Positions 11,747 to 20,860 of a stretch of 64,000 nt of DNA are shown here, one piece after another. The translations under genes were made by a program, and so were the position numbers. The notes under the pieces are model-generated. The model saw nothing but the letters and a program-made list of their open reading frames with translations, had not been told where the DNA came from and did not search any database. Numbering within the stretch: position 1 is the stretch's first letter; each line of letters starts with the position of its first letter. Source of the DNA: Streptococcus oralis (GTDB lineage Bacteria > Bacillota > Bacilli > Lactobacillales > Streptococcaceae); NCBI RefSeq assembly GCF_004127215.1, contig NZ_QEWJ01000003.1:1-64000 (forward strand), in the 5' to 3' direction.

Positions 11747-11977
11747 TTATTTTGTCAAATTATAGTTTTCAATCAAAATTTCCACAGCTTTTTCAAGTTT
11801 TTTATAAAAACTATCGACATTTCCATTCTTTATGATGGCAAATTGGCTATCTAATTCGGCAATTTCACCAATAACCTTTTTCCCGATCGTCAAAACGTAA
11901 CCTTCATAACTGTCTTTTCCAACAGTCACTTTTGCATCTGTTAATTGAATTTCAATTTTCTTATCTTTTTTACTCAT
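11747..11977 (-). CDS. DUF2969 family small protein
   Basis: A 76-residue basic-acidic protein matching the short streptococcal DUF2969 family as I remember it (KKIEIQLTDAKVTVGKDSYE, then KKVIGEIAELD and an aliphatic helix at the end). Function unknown. No membrane segment. It has an AGAGG ribosome site and sits alone between ilvE and the tRNAs. Confidence 0.75.
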   Translation of the reverse strand: MSKKDKKIEIQLTDAKVTVGKDSYEGYVLTIGKKVIGEIAELDSQFAIIKNGNVDSFYKKLEKAVEILIENYNLTK

Positions 11978-12035
11978 ACTTTACCTCTTTTCACTTTTTC
12001 TATTGTACAAGAAAAAGCTCAAACTAGCAAGAAAA

Positions 12036-12070
12036 AACTCCATTTCAGCCCTTACAACTGCTATGGAGTT
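12036..12070 (-). terminator. Terminator of ilvE
   Basis: AACTCCAT (12036-12043) pairs with ATGGAGTT (12063-12070), with further CAG/CTG pairing inside, followed by a T run on the minus strand about 20 bases after the ilvE stop. Confidence 0.7.
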
Positions 12071-12089
12071 CCTCTTTACTTCTAGTCTT

Positions 12090-13112
12090 TTAATCCACTT
12101 TGACAATCCAGCCCTCTGGTGCGTCCACATCACCAAATTGGATACCAGTCAATTCATCGTAGAGTTTGCGTGTAACAGGACCTACTTCTTTTTCGCTATA
12201 GAATACATGGAAATCATCACCGTGTTGGATGCCCCCAATTGGAGAGATAACTGCTGCTGTTCCACAAGCACCTGCCTCTACAAAACGATCCAAATTGTCA
12301 ATCGGAACATCACCTTCGATTGGTGTCAAGCCCAAGCGGTGTTCTGCCAAATAAAGCAAAGAGTACTTGGTAATAGATGGCAAGATTGATGGACTTAAAG
12401 GCGTTACAAATTCATTTTCTGCCGTAATGCCAAAGAAGTTAGCTGAACCGACTTCCTCAATCTTGGTGTGGGTAGCTGGATCTAGATAGATAACATCTGA
12501 GAAATGACGTGATTTTGCCATTTTACCTGGCAAGAGACTTGCAGCATAGTTACCGCCTACCTTGGCAGCTCCTGTACCATTTGGCGCTGCACGGTCAAAT
12601 TCATCTTGAATCAAGAAATTAGTTGGAACCAAGCCGCCTTTGAAGTAGTTGCCAACTGGCATAGCAAAGATGGTGAAAATATACTCCTCTGCAGGTTTCA
12701 CCCCAATAATATCTCCAACACCAATCAAAAGTGGACGAAGATAAAGGGTTCCACCTGTTCCATATGGGGGTACGTATTCTTCATTTGCACGCACAACCGC
12801 TTTACAGGCTTCCACAAACATTTCTGTCGAAACTTGAGGCATCAAGAGACGGTCGCAAGTACGTTGCAGACGCTTGGCATTTTCATCTGGACGAAAGAGT
12901 TGGATACTGTCATCCTTAGTACGATAGGCTTTCAATCCCTCAAATGCTTGCTGTCCATAGTGGAGACTTGGAGAAGACTCTGAAATATGCAAGGTCGCAT
13001 CCTCTGTCAACTCTCCTTGATCCCATTGACCATTTTTGTAATGAGCGATATAACGATAAGGTAATTTCATATAAGAAAACCCAAGATTTTCCCAATCAAT
13101 TGCAACTGTCAT
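12090..13112 (-). CDS. ilvE: Branched-chain amino acid aminotransferase
   Basis: A 340-residue fold-type IV PLP enzyme that interconverts branched-chain amino acids and their 2-oxo acids using glutamate. The PLP lysine lies in GAAKVGGNYAAS (about residue 200) and the conserved EVGSANFFG segment follows. The start giving MTVAIDWENLGF has AGGAG at good spacing; an ATG 24 bases earlier is rejected. It lies 130 bases downstream of parC as in pneumococci, with its own promoter probable there. Confidence 0.95.
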   Translation of the reverse strand: MTVAIDWENLGFSYMKLPYRYIAHYKNGQWDQGELTEDATLHISESSPSLHYGQQAFEGLKAYRTKDDSIQLFRPDENAKRLQRTCDRLLMPQVSTEMFVEACKAVVRANEEYVPPYGTGGTLYLRPLLIGVGDIIGVKPAEEYIFTIFAMPVGNYFKGGLVPTNFLIQDEFDRAAPNGTGAAKVGGNYAASLLPGKMAKSRHFSDVIYLDPATHTKIEEVGSANFFGITAENEFVTPLSPSILPSITKYSLLYLAEHRLGLTPIEGDVPIDNLDRFVEAGACGTAAVISPIGGIQHGDDFHVFYSEKEVGPVTRKLYDELTGIQFGDVDAPEGWIVKVD

Positions 13113-13212
13113 GTGTTTCTCCTTTATACTATTCAAACTATGTGTTCTATTCTACACTTTTCTAGTAAAATTTCAAGTATTATTTGTAATTTTCTGAAAA
13201 TTTTTTCAACAT

Positions 13213-13242
13213 AAAGAAATCAGTCTCTTGGACTGATTCTTT
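13213..13242 (-). terminator. Terminator of parC
   Basis: Stem AAAGAAATCAGTC / GACTGATTCTTT with a one-base bulge, loop TCTTG, and T-rich flanks, immediately next to the parC stop codon at 13243. Confidence 0.75.
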
Positions 13243-15723
13243 TTACGGATTTGCTTTGTCCTCTTTAAAAACTTTTTTGAGGTAAGCATCGAAAACTTCT
13301 TCATCTGAAATCGTGTCTGATATAAAGCTTCCATTGCTAGTGCGTTCTGACAAGTTCAAATCTTGCAATCGGCTTTCATAAATTGTTCCCTTGTTAGATT
13401 GGACAAGCAGCGTTTGGTCGTTTTCTTCCACTTCTGTACTGAAGAGATCACCGATGAAGCCTTGTTCTGCAACTGCTCCTGCTAAGAAGACACGATGCGG
13501 TTTGTTTTTCAACTCACGCAAGACTTGTAGACCTCGTTTGGCACGGCTGGTTGCTGGAATTTCGTCAATAGAAACACGTTTTAAACTACCACGTTGGGTC
13601 AAGAGGTAGAAGGATGAGGTGTTACAGATAAAGGCTGCCTGAAGCGCATCATCTGCTTTCAGGTTCATGGCCTTGACACCCGCAGCCTTGGCTCCGACAA
13701 CCGGAACCTCTTCGATATTGAAACGAAGGGCATAACCATTTTGGCTAACCAAGAGAACATCATCCAGTTTGATTGGAGCCACTGCTACAATCTGGTCTGT
13801 CTCGTCTTTGAGCTTAGCATACTTGACAGATTTAGACTTGTAGGTTCGCCATGGAGAGAATTCTTTGCGTTTGACACGTTTGATTTGACCAAGACGAGTT
13901 GCAGCAAAGTAGGTTGTCGCATCCTCAAACTGATCTACCACTTCAACATAAAGTATTTCTTCATTGGTTTCGAAGTTTGTAATGGTCTGACTCAGATGCT
14001 CTCCGATATCCTTCCAGCGGATATCTGCTAATTCATGGATTGGTCGATAAATGACATTTCCAAGAGTTGTGAACATCAAGAGGTGTTGCGTTGTCTTGGC
14101 AGATTGTACAAAGATCAACCGATCATCGTCACGTTTGCCAATTTCTTCCAGCATTGAAGCCGCAAAGGAACGTGGGCTGGTACGCTTGATGTAACCTGCC
14201 TTGGTAACGCTAACATAGGTCTCTTCCTCAGTGATTAGACTAGCTGTATCAATCTCGATGACTTTTGCTGTATCTTCTAAAGAACTCAAACGTGGAGTCG
14301 CAAATTTCTTCTTGACCTCACGAAGCTCTTTCTTCATGAGGTTGTACATAGTCCGCTCATCACCGATAATAGCCGCAAGCATGGCAATTTTCTCACGAAG
14401 CTCTGCTTCTTCTTCCTGCAAGACAACCACGTCTGTATTGGTCAAACGGTAAAGTTGCAAGGTAACGATAGCCTCAGCCTGCTCCTCTGTGAATTCATAG
14501 CTGACCTTGAGGTTTTCCTTGGCATCAGCTTTATTCTCAGAAGCACGGATAAGGGCAATAACTTCGTCCAAAATCGAAATCACGCGAATCAAACCTTCAA
14601 CGATATGGAGGCGTTTCTCAGCCTTTTCCTTGTCAAAGCGTGAACGCGCCAAAATTACTTCACGACGGTGGGCAATATAGCTAGACAAGATTGGAACGAT
14701 CCCAACCTGACGAGGCGTGAAATTGTCAATCGCCACCATATTAAAGTTATAATTGATTTGTAGGTCAGTATATTTGAATAGATAGTTGAGAACAAGCTCC
14801 GTATTCGCGTCTTTCTTGAGCTCAATCGCGATACGAAGACCGTCACGGTCAGACTCATCACGAACCTCAGCAATCCCAGCTACCTTGTTATTAACACGAA
14901 CATCATCGATTTTCTTGACTAGATTAGCCTTGTTGATTTCATAAGGAATCTCAGTAATAACGATTTGTTCCTTACCGCCTTTTAGCTTTTCAATCTCAGT
15001 CTTGGAACGAACAACAACGCGCCCTTTCCCAGTTTCATAGGCCTTCTTGATTTCATCACGACCCTGAATAATTCCTCCAGTTGGAAAATCTGGTCCAGGC
15101 AAGAATTCCATCAGCTTGTCAACCTTGGCTGTTGGGTGGTCAATCATGTAAACCGCAGCATCAATAACTTCAGCCAAATTATGGGGAGGAATGTCTGTGG
15201 CATATCCAGCCGAAATCCCAGTCGAACCATTGACCAAGAGGTTTGGAAAGGCTGCTGGCAAGACTGTTGGTTCTTTCTCCGTATCGTCAAAGTTCCAAGC
15301 AAAGGGAACTGTCTTTTTCTCAATATCCTGAAGAAGGTAGCCTGCAATCTCAGACAAACGCGCCTCAGTATAACGCATGGCCGCAGGCGGATCTCCGTCC
15401 ATTGAACCGTTATTACCGTGCATTTCAACTAGAATCTCACGATTTTTCCAATCTTGTGACATACGAACCATGGCATCATAGATGGAACTGTCACCATGTG
15501 GATGGAAATTTCCCATGATGTTCCCGACTGACTTAGCAGACTTACGGTAGCTCTTGTCAAAGGTATTGCCATCCTTATTCATCGAATAAAGAATACGGCG
15601 CTGAACCGGCTTGAGTCCATCACGAATATCTGGCAAAGCCCGGTCTTGAATGATGTACTTGGAGTAGCGACCAAAGCGCTCTCCCATGATGTCCTCAAGG
15701 GACATGTTTTGAATGTTAGACAT
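13243..15723 (-). CDS. parC: DNA topoisomerase IV subunit A
   Basis: An 826-residue ParC that cleaves and rejoins DNA to decatenate daughter chromosomes, working with ParE. The catalytic tyrosine is Tyr118 (AAMRYTEARL). The quinolone-resistance region reads HPHGDSSIYD with Ser79 and Asp83 unchanged, and Lys137 is also the susceptible-type residue, so no resistance mutation is visible. The C-terminal half carries the beta-pinwheel repeats. The ATG has no clear Shine-Dalgarno site; a strong hairpin lies 27-84 bases upstream. It is separated from parE by an accessory block of about 3 kb. Confidence 0.97.
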   Translation of the reverse strand: MSNIQNMSLEDIMGERFGRYSKYIIQDRALPDIRDGLKPVQRRILYSMNKDGNTFDKSYRKSAKSVGNIMGNFHPHGDSSIYDAMVRMSQDWKNREILVEMHGNNGSMDGDPPAAMRYTEARLSEIAGYLLQDIEKKTVPFAWNFDDTEKEPTVLPAAFPNLLVNGSTGISAGYATDIPPHNLAEVIDAAVYMIDHPTAKVDKLMEFLPGPDFPTGGIIQGRDEIKKAYETGKGRVVVRSKTEIEKLKGGKEQIVITEIPYEINKANLVKKIDDVRVNNKVAGIAEVRDESDRDGLRIAIELKKDANTELVLNYLFKYTDLQINYNFNMVAIDNFTPRQVGIVPILSSYIAHRREVILARSRFDKEKAEKRLHIVEGLIRVISILDEVIALIRASENKADAKENLKVSYEFTEEQAEAIVTLQLYRLTNTDVVVLQEEEAELREKIAMLAAIIGDERTMYNLMKKELREVKKKFATPRLSSLEDTAKVIEIDTASLITEEETYVSVTKAGYIKRTSPRSFAASMLEEIGKRDDDRLIFVQSAKTTQHLLMFTTLGNVIYRPIHELADIRWKDIGEHLSQTITNFETNEEILYVEVVDQFEDATTYFAATRLGQIKRVKRKEFSPWRTYKSKSVKYAKLKDETDQIVAVAPIKLDDVLLVSQNGYALRFNIEEVPVVGAKAAGVKAMNLKADDALQAAFICNTSSFYLLTQRGSLKRVSIDEIPATSRAKRGLQVLRELKNKPHRVFLAGAVAEQGFIGDLFSTEVEENDQTLLVQSNKGTIYESRLQDLNLSERTSNGSFISDTISDEEVFDAYLKKVFKEDKANP

Positions 15724-15749
15724 AGGATACTAAGCCCGTAAAATGCAAA

Positions 15750-15807
15750 GTGAAAATAGGAAACTCTTGCAATGAGCGATGCTCACAAGAGAATTTATCT
15801 TTTTCAC
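15750..15807 (-). repeat. Extended hairpin in the parC leader
   Basis: Nested inverted repeats GTGAAAA/TTTTTCAC, CTCTTG/CAAGAG and TGAGC/GCTCA form one long hairpin 27-84 bases upstream of parC. On the minus strand it is followed by T-rich sequence, so it could act as an attenuator or processing site. It also has the look of a small interspersed palindromic repeat. No gene is seen between 15724 and 15930. Confidence 0.55.
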
Positions 15808-15930
15808 ACAGTATTTAGGGCGTGTTCAACTCCTTTCAAAGAATATAGAATAGGTTTTATGGAAAAGGGAAAAAATATATGGTAAGTGAGTTTCACCCAA
15901 TTCCTGTATCATCATTTCCACTTGAAATAT

Positions 15931-16491
15931 CTACTCCACAAATCCTCGTTTATACTTGATATGACTGGCGATATTGCTATCTACATCTTTCTTATCCCAA
16001 AGTTGGAGTTCCCATGGGTAGTAAAAATTACTTTTATTTTTAAAATAGATATGAATACCGACATAGCCATCTTTATCACGTAAATACCAATTTTTTAGTC
16101 CGTACATCTCTTGCCAATCATCTAATTTGTCCATGACTAGAGCTATCTCTTTAGAACTTAAAATCATACGAGCACCAAAAATATCATTAAGAATGGAATT
16201 CACAGGATAGCCCTCTTGACGCTCGGAAAAACGTGTAATTTTATCTAAAATAGACTCAGAAGTTTTGACACGATAAACATAGGCAATATCTTGGACATCC
16301 GCTTTCATCAGATAGTCATTAATTGACTCATGTAAATTCAGACGGTAGGCCAAAATCGCTTTAGTCGGGACTTTTGAAAAGGTATGCTTGAGATTGATTT
16401 TCTCCACTTTACCTGTTTCAAAATAATCTTTAGAATATTCTAGATGAATACGATTAATCTCTGTAATGAGGCGTTCCACTTTTTCAATCAT
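15931..16491 (-). CDS. Short RelA/SpoT-domain protein (putative small alarmone synthetase or toxic relative)
   Basis: A 186-residue protein with the (p)ppGpp synthetase signature and no hydrolase or regulatory domain. Visible are Arg74-Lys76 and Ser80-Lys84 (YRVKTSESILDK), Asp103 and Arg108 (LNDIFGARMI, the catalytic acidic site), Gly142-Tyr143-His147 (DGYVGIHIYF), Glu161 and Gln163 (WELQLW) and His177/Tyr180-Lys181. The usual EIQIRT motif is changed to ELQLWD, so the pocket departs from RelQ/RelP. It starts 29 bases after the nucleotidyltransferase with a strong GAGAGGAG site. It could make alarmones, or modify tRNA like toxic small alarmone synthetases; neither is shown. Confidence 0.75.
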   Translation of the reverse strand: MIEKVERLITEINRIHLEYSKDYFETGKVEKINLKHTFSKVPTKAILAYRLNLHESINDYLMKADVQDIAYVYRVKTSESILDKITRFSERQEGYPVNSILNDIFGARMILSSKEIALVMDKLDDWQEMYGLKNWYLRDKDGYVGIHIYFKNKSNFYYPWELQLWDKKDVDSNIASHIKYKRGFVE

Positions 16492-16520
16492 GAGTCTTCT
16501 CCTCTCGCTTTTTCATTTTT

Positions 16521-17384
16521 CTAGTTATTCCCAAACTTCTTCACTCTTTCCTCAGCATACTCAATCATCTTCTCAGCCACGTCCTTCTTGTAGTCAAAAC
16601 CCATCTTGTGAGCAAGGGATTGAGCCTCTTGGTGGAAAAGTTGCATCGTAGCAAACAAAGACTGAGTGATTTTCTCTTTACTTGAAAAATCAAGGAGAGC
16701 TGAGAATCCCTTCTCTTTCTCAGCAGGCAAATAGTTAAAGAGGTACTTGTAGTTCTTGCCGACGTCGACAGTCCCCTTATCACTTGCGACCTGCCAAGCC
16801 AAGACCTTCAAGAGTTCTTGTTGACAAATACCGTAGAGATGGTCAGTCGCGTAGATGATCTGATTGCGACAAATCCCTTTAACCACGTAGGCTGATACCC
16901 ACCAAAATTCATTACAAGCTTTTTCAAAATCAATCGCACTAGCTGGGCTTGTCCAAAAACGTTGAGGACTTGGAAAGTAAGGTTCAAATAAACCCTTCTT
17001 ATCTTCTAAAACGGTGAACCCTGCTTCACTATCCACCCACTCTTGAAGATACTCCGTAGGACAGAGGGTCAAATCAATCCGATTTCCATCTTCAAATAGC
17101 ATCAGATAAAGTCGACGGTTGCCTAGGACATTATGCTGCTCAATGATACGCTTGCCAAAGGGATCCAACCAAGAAAGGTCACTCGTCAGATTATCTAAGT
17201 CGTCCACGACATAGACCACGTCGTAATCCTGAAACTCATCTTTTGGCGCTTTTGTATCAGTTCGTGAACCAGACATAGCGACAGCCTCAACTTGCAAAGT
17301 TTCGGCAGTCTGTGAAATCAATCTTAGCATTTGCGCTTCACTTCTATGTTGTCTGCACATATCTTTTATAGAATTATTCTTCAT
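16521..17384 (-). CDS. ANT(6)-like aminoglycoside nucleotidyltransferase
   Basis: A 287-residue homologue of streptomycin 6-adenylyltransferases. The nucleotidyltransferase signature GSRTDTKAPKDEFQDYDVVY spans residues 39-58 with metal-binding Asp53 and Asp55; the second motif GNRIDLTLCP lies near residue 100; the C-terminal helical domain includes GKNYKYLFNYL. Genes of this kind in the parE-parC spacer have been described in viridans streptococci and called ant. The residues needed for activity seem intact, but substrate and resistance phenotype are unknown. Start: GAGGAG upstream and an 11-base overlap with the preceding gene. Confidence 0.85.
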   Translation of the reverse strand: MKNNSIKDMCRQHRSEAQMLRLISQTAETLQVEAVAMSGSRTDTKAPKDEFQDYDVVYVVDDLDNLTSDLSWLDPFGKRIIEQHNVLGNRRLYLMLFEDGNRIDLTLCPTEYLQEWVDSEAGFTVLEDKKGLFEPYFPSPQRFWTSPASAIDFEKACNEFWWVSAYVVKGICRNQIIYATDHLYGICQQELLKVLAWQVASDKGTVDVGKNYKYLFNYLPAEKEKGFSALLDFSSKEKITQSLFATMQLFHQEAQSLAHKMGFDYKKDVAEKMIEYAEERVKKFGNN

Positions 17385-17901
17385 TGCCGTCTTGCTCCTC
17401 TTGTTTTTGGATGCCTCGTATTCTTTTCATCTCAAGTTCCCCTACAATGAATTGGATAGTTGAACAAATCCCCAAAACGATTAAAATAAAATAAAACAAA
17501 TTCATATCGTTTCTATGATATATTTTAAAGCTTCTCCATAATACAAAAGTATTTACTAATGAAAGAAGGAAAAGTAAAATAGCATTGAATAGGAGTATTA
17601 TAACAAACTTACTCTTAAAATACCTATAATGTTTTCCAATCCTATAGAGGGTATATAGTGAAAAAACAATCATCAAAGGTGTGAAGGCAAGTGCATAAAA
17701 TAAGATAAACCCTGTTCCTGAGTATGGTTTACTTTCCATGGGTAGATCTAATAGACAGATACCAATAGTGAGGATGTTCAATATAAACAAAGATACTGTG
17801 CGAGCACACTCTTTTCTACCTTTATTGGTCATTAAGTCATATATAATTCCAAAAATGGCTAGGAGAACAAGGAAAAAAGGTAACATTAATAACGTAATCA
17901 A
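17374..17901 (-). CDS. Unidentified polytopic membrane protein (175 aa)
   Basis: Hydrophobic protein with about five membrane helices (residues 3-22, 38-55, 64-86, 97-120, 134-153) and a short highly charged C-terminus. No family recognised. The start is a TTG (complement of 17899-17901) placed seven bases after GGAGG, better than the later ATG. Its end overlaps the ANT-like gene by 11 bases, so the two are translated together. The pattern of hydrophobic segments resembles the 158-aa protein at 18293; they could be distant relatives. Confidence 0.65.
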   Translation of the reverse strand: MITLLMLPFFLVLLAIFGIIYDLMTNKGRKECARTVSLFILNILTIGICLLDLPMESKPYSGTGFILFYALAFTPLMIVFSLYTLYRIGKHYRYFKSKFVIILLFNAILLFLLSLVNTFVLWRSFKIYHRNDMNLFYFILIVLGICSTIQFIVGELEMKRIRGIQKQEEQDGNEE

Positions 17902-17969
17902 TACCGCACCTCCAATAGTTTTAGCGATTGTTTACCTAAAAAAAGATAATCATCACCTTTACTTGAACT

Positions 17970-18163
17970 TTATAACTCCCCTCTCTGGTAAAGGTTATCC
18001 CCTTCGTAATAATATGAAGCATCCACACCCTTAAAGAAACGGGTTTGAGTAAGGTCATCCGTCAGATTATTGAGGAGGAGATACTTGAGTTCTTACCAGC
18101 GTCAACTTTTAAAGTTTTAACTGTCCCTAAAATCAGTCCAAGAATCTCCTGATCAGTTCTCAT
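17970..18163 (-). pseudogene. Relic of a second ANT(6)-like gene
   Basis: Begins with ATG behind a perfect AAGGAG site and reads MRTDQEILGLILGTVKTLKV, which parallels residues 14-34 of the intact ANT-like protein. It then jumps to a segment matching the VDVGKNYKYL region near its C-terminus, showing an internal deletion of most of the gene. A one-base loss after the GKN codons shifts the frame; the other frame continues as KYLLLNNL and ends at 17970. The deletion seems to join the similar VEA and VDVGKN coding stretches. This fills the 390-base gap between the two membrane-protein genes. Confidence 0.6.
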
Positions 18164-18292
18164 CTTTCACTCCTTCATCACTTAGAGCTGTTTGAAATTT
18201 TTTCATTATAAAATAAATTGTAAACAATTAGCCTTCTCTGACAGTAGCTAAGCAATTAATCACTATACCCAAGCAAAAAAGTATTTCGTGAC

Positions 18293-18769
18293 TTACTGAT
18301 TTCGTTTGGTGTAATGGAGATAGAGAGGAGGAAGATAGGAAACTAGAATCATCAAAATCATTACCAAGAATGTCAACAAATGGATCTGAACTAAATTTAC
18401 CACATACCATCCCAGAATACCGACAGATAAGGGAGATAAAATATAGGACAGAAAAATCAAAAAAGCCTTCCACCGTTTCTCCGGATAGACATAACACAAT
18501 CGAATAAGTGTGTAGACTAAGGCTCCCGCTATCAAAGGAAAACCAATAAAAAGCATGATAGCAGACGCCACCAAAGCACCGGATTCTGAGGAATCCATAT
18601 TGAATAAAAGCATCAAGATCATAAATAAAGTAAATACAATCGGTGCATATAATCCTTGGAAACTTTTTTTCCGGTTATTGATGTAGCATGCAAGAATAGC
18701 CGAGGGTAAAGAAACTAAGAAAATCAAACCCAAGTAACTTCCAAAGATCGAATGTCCTGAACTATCCAT
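18293..18769 (-). CDS. Unidentified polytopic membrane protein (158 aa)
   Basis: Four to five predicted membrane helices (about residues 9-27, 40-58, 66-92, 102-125, 131-148), a short N-terminus and a basic C-terminal tail. No family recognised. The ATG follows AAGGAG and lies 12 bases after the parE stop with no terminator, so it is probably expressed from the parE promoter. It begins the accessory block that separates parE from parC. Confidence 0.65.
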   Translation of the reverse strand: MDSSGHSIFGSYLGLIFLVSLPSAILACYINNRKKSFQGLYAPIVFTLFMILMLLFNMDSSESGALVASAIMLFIGFPLIAGALVYTLIRLCYVYPEKRWKAFLIFLSYILSPLSVGILGWYVVNLVQIHLLTFLVMILMILVSYLPPLYLHYTKRNQ

Positions 18770-18781
18770 TATTCATACTCC

Positions 18782-20725
18782 TTAAAACACTGTCGCTTCT
18801 TCCAACGTAAACTTGACATTGTCCTCAATCCACTTACGGCGTGGTTCGACCTTATCTCCCATGAGGACATTGACGCGGCGTTCGGCGCGTGCCAAGTCTT
18901 CAATCGTAACACGGATGAGGGTACGCGTTTCTGGATTCATAGTTGTTTCCCAGAGCTGGTCCGCATTCATCTCACCAAGCCCCTTATAGCGTTGGAGGGT
19001 AGCACCTTTGCCGAACTGCTTACGGAGTTCTTCTAGTTCTCCGTCTGTCCAAGCGTAGGCTACTTCTTCTTTCTTGCCTTTCCCTTTGGACATCTTGTAA
19101 AGAGGCGGAAGGGCGATATAGACATGTCCAGCTTCGACTAGCGGACGCATGTAACGGTAGAAAAAGGTTAAGAGCAAGGTCTGGATATGGGCACCATCGG
19201 TGTCGGCATCGGTCATGATAATAATCTTGTCATAATTGGCATCTTCAATAGAGAAGTCTGCTCCCACACCCGCGCCGATGGTATAAATCATAGTGTTGAT
19301 TTCCTCATTTTTGAGGATATCTGCCATCTTGGCCTTGGCTGTGTTGATGACCTTACCACGAAGAGGCAAGATAGCTTGGAATTTACGGTCACGACCTTGT
19401 TTGGCAGAGCCACCGGCAGAGTCTCCCTCGACCAGATAGAGTTCATTCTTAGCAGGGTTTTTAGACTGAGCTGGTGTTAATTTACCAGACAACAAGCCCT
19501 TATCTTTTTTATTTTTCTTACCATTTCGGCTCTCATCACGCGCTTTTCGGGCTGCTTCACGCGCATCACGCGCCTTGATGGCCTTGCGGATGAGATTGGA
19601 AGCCAGTTCACCATTTTCCATGAGGAAGAAAGTCAACTTATCAGCTACAATGCCATCTACAACTGGGCGAGCCAGCGGACTGCCTAGTTTGTCCTTGGTC
19701 TGTCCTTCAAACTGGAGATGCTCTTCCGGAACTAGGATAGAAAGAACAGCCGCTAGTCCCTCACGATAGTCTGAACCTTCAAGGTTCTTATCTTTTTCCT
19801 TGAGGAGTCCAGTCTTACGTGCATAGTCATTCATGACCTTAGTGATAGCAGACTTGAGTCCCGTCTCATGGGTTCCACCGTCTTTTGTACGGACATTATT
19901 GACAAAGGATAGAATGTTATCTGAAAATCCATCATTGTACTGGAGAGCGACTTCCACTTGGAAGCCATTGTCTTCACCCTCAAAGTAGAGGACTGGCGTC
20001 AAGGTTTCCTTGTCTTCATTCAGATAGGAAACAAAGTCCTGAACTCCATTTTCATAGTGAAACTCAATCTCTTCATCTGTTCGTTTGTCAGTCAGAGACA
20101 AGGTCACATTTTTTAAGAGAAAGGCTGACTCATTGAGGCGTTCTGAAATGGTATTGTACTTAAAGTCTGTCGTAGAAAAGATAGTCGCATCCGGCATGAA
20201 GGTAACCTTGGTACCTGTCTTAGACTTGGGTGCTGTCCCCACCTTTTCAAGAGTCGTAACTGGCTTGCCTCCATTTTCAAAACGCTGTCTATAGACTGCA
20301 CCATCACGAGTAATTTCAACTTCCAACCAGCTAGATAAGGCATTCACGACAGAAGATCCAACCCCATGGAGACCACCAGATGTTTTGTAGCCACCTTGAC
20401 CGAATTTTCCTCCAGCGTGGAGAACGGTAAAGATAACTTCAACAGTTGGAATTCCCATAGCGTGCATCCCAGTCGGCATCCCACGACCATGGTCTTGAAC
20501 GGTTAGACTGCCGTCTTTATTGATAGTTACATCAATACGATTACCAAATCCAGACAAGGCTTCATCGACTGCATTATCCACTATTTCCCAGACTAGGTGA
20601 TGGAGACCAGCACCGTCGGTCGATCCGATGTACATACCTGGACGTTTACGGACCGCATCCAACCCTTCTAGCACCTGAATGGCGTCATCATTATAGTTAT
20701 TAATATTGATTTCCTTTTTTGACAC
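18782..20725 (-). CDS. parE: DNA topoisomerase IV subunit B
   Basis: A 647-residue GHKL ATPase subunit that powers strand passage by topoisomerase IV. The ATP-binding segment ([33 protein letters not shown]) is at residues 40-125 and the TOPRIM motif [15 protein letters not shown] at 433-447, with DADTDGAHI later. Asp435 and Ile460, positions tied to quinolone resistance or polymorphism, are the common susceptible-type residues. The start codon is GTG, six bases after GGAGG. Divergent from plsY. Confidence 0.97.
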   Translation of the reverse strand: MSKKEININNYNDDAIQVLEGLDAVRKRPGMYIGSTDGAGLHHLVWEIVDNAVDEALSGFGNRIDVTINKDGSLTVQDHGRGMPTGMHAMGIPTVEVIFTVLHAGGKFGQGGYKTSGGLHGVGSSVVNALSSWLEVEITRDGAVYRQRFENGGKPVTTLEKVGTAPKSKTGTKVTFMPDATIFSTTDFKYNTISERLNESAFLLKNVTLSLTDKRTDEEIEFHYENGVQDFVSYLNEDKETLTPVLYFEGEDNGFQVEVALQYNDGFSDNILSFVNNVRTKDGGTHETGLKSAITKVMNDYARKTGLLKEKDKNLEGSDYREGLAAVLSILVPEEHLQFEGQTKDKLGSPLARPVVDGIVADKLTFFLMENGELASNLIRKAIKARDAREAARKARDESRNGKKNKKDKGLLSGKLTPAQSKNPAKNELYLVEGDSAGGSAKQGRDRKFQAILPLRGKVINTAKAKMADILKNEEINTMIYTIGAGVGADFSIEDANYDKIIIMTDADTDGAHIQTLLLTFFYRYMRPLVEAGHVYIALPPLYKMSKGKGKKEEVAYAWTDGELEELRKQFGKGATLQRYKGLGEMNADQLWETTMNPETRTLIRVTIEDLARAERRVNVLMGDKVEPRRKWIEDNVKFTLEEATVF

Positions 20726-20846
20726 AAGGAACCTCCTATTTGTTCATCTTTACTATTTTACAGGTTTTCTAGGGATTTTGCAAAGTTTTTCCCATTCAGC
20801 TGTCACAATTTCACAAGATATTCTCAGCCTTTCTACACCATTTCAT

Positions 20847-20855
20847 GGTATAATA
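20847..20855 (+). promoter_or_regulatory. Extended -10 element of plsY (leaderless mRNA)
   Basis: TGGTATAAT starts at 20846-20847 and its last T (20854) is followed by six bases (AGGTCT) and the plsY ATG at 20861. No Shine-Dalgarno site is present. One of four genes in the window with this exact layout. Confidence 0.6.
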
Positions 20856-20860
20856 GGTCT

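Noticed and set aside
12003-12389. 128-codon plus-strand frame over the ilvE end
   Set aside because: Starts in the ilvE terminator and runs antisense through conserved ilvE codons; no support as a gene.
13112-13240. T-box or amino-acid-responsive leader near ilvE, and one before metG
   Set aside because: No T-box consensus or long leader; both genes have short upstream regions with ordinary ribosome sites.
13450-15723. Quinolone resistance changes in parC and parE
   Set aside because: Ser79, Asp83 and Lys137 of ParC and Asp435 and Ile460 of ParE are the usual susceptible-type residues.
16521-17384. Acquired streptomycin resistance gene on a mobile element
   Set aside because: The ANT-like gene has no IS, integron or transposon features beside it and fits the known chromosomal ant of viridans streptococci; resistance cannot be claimed.
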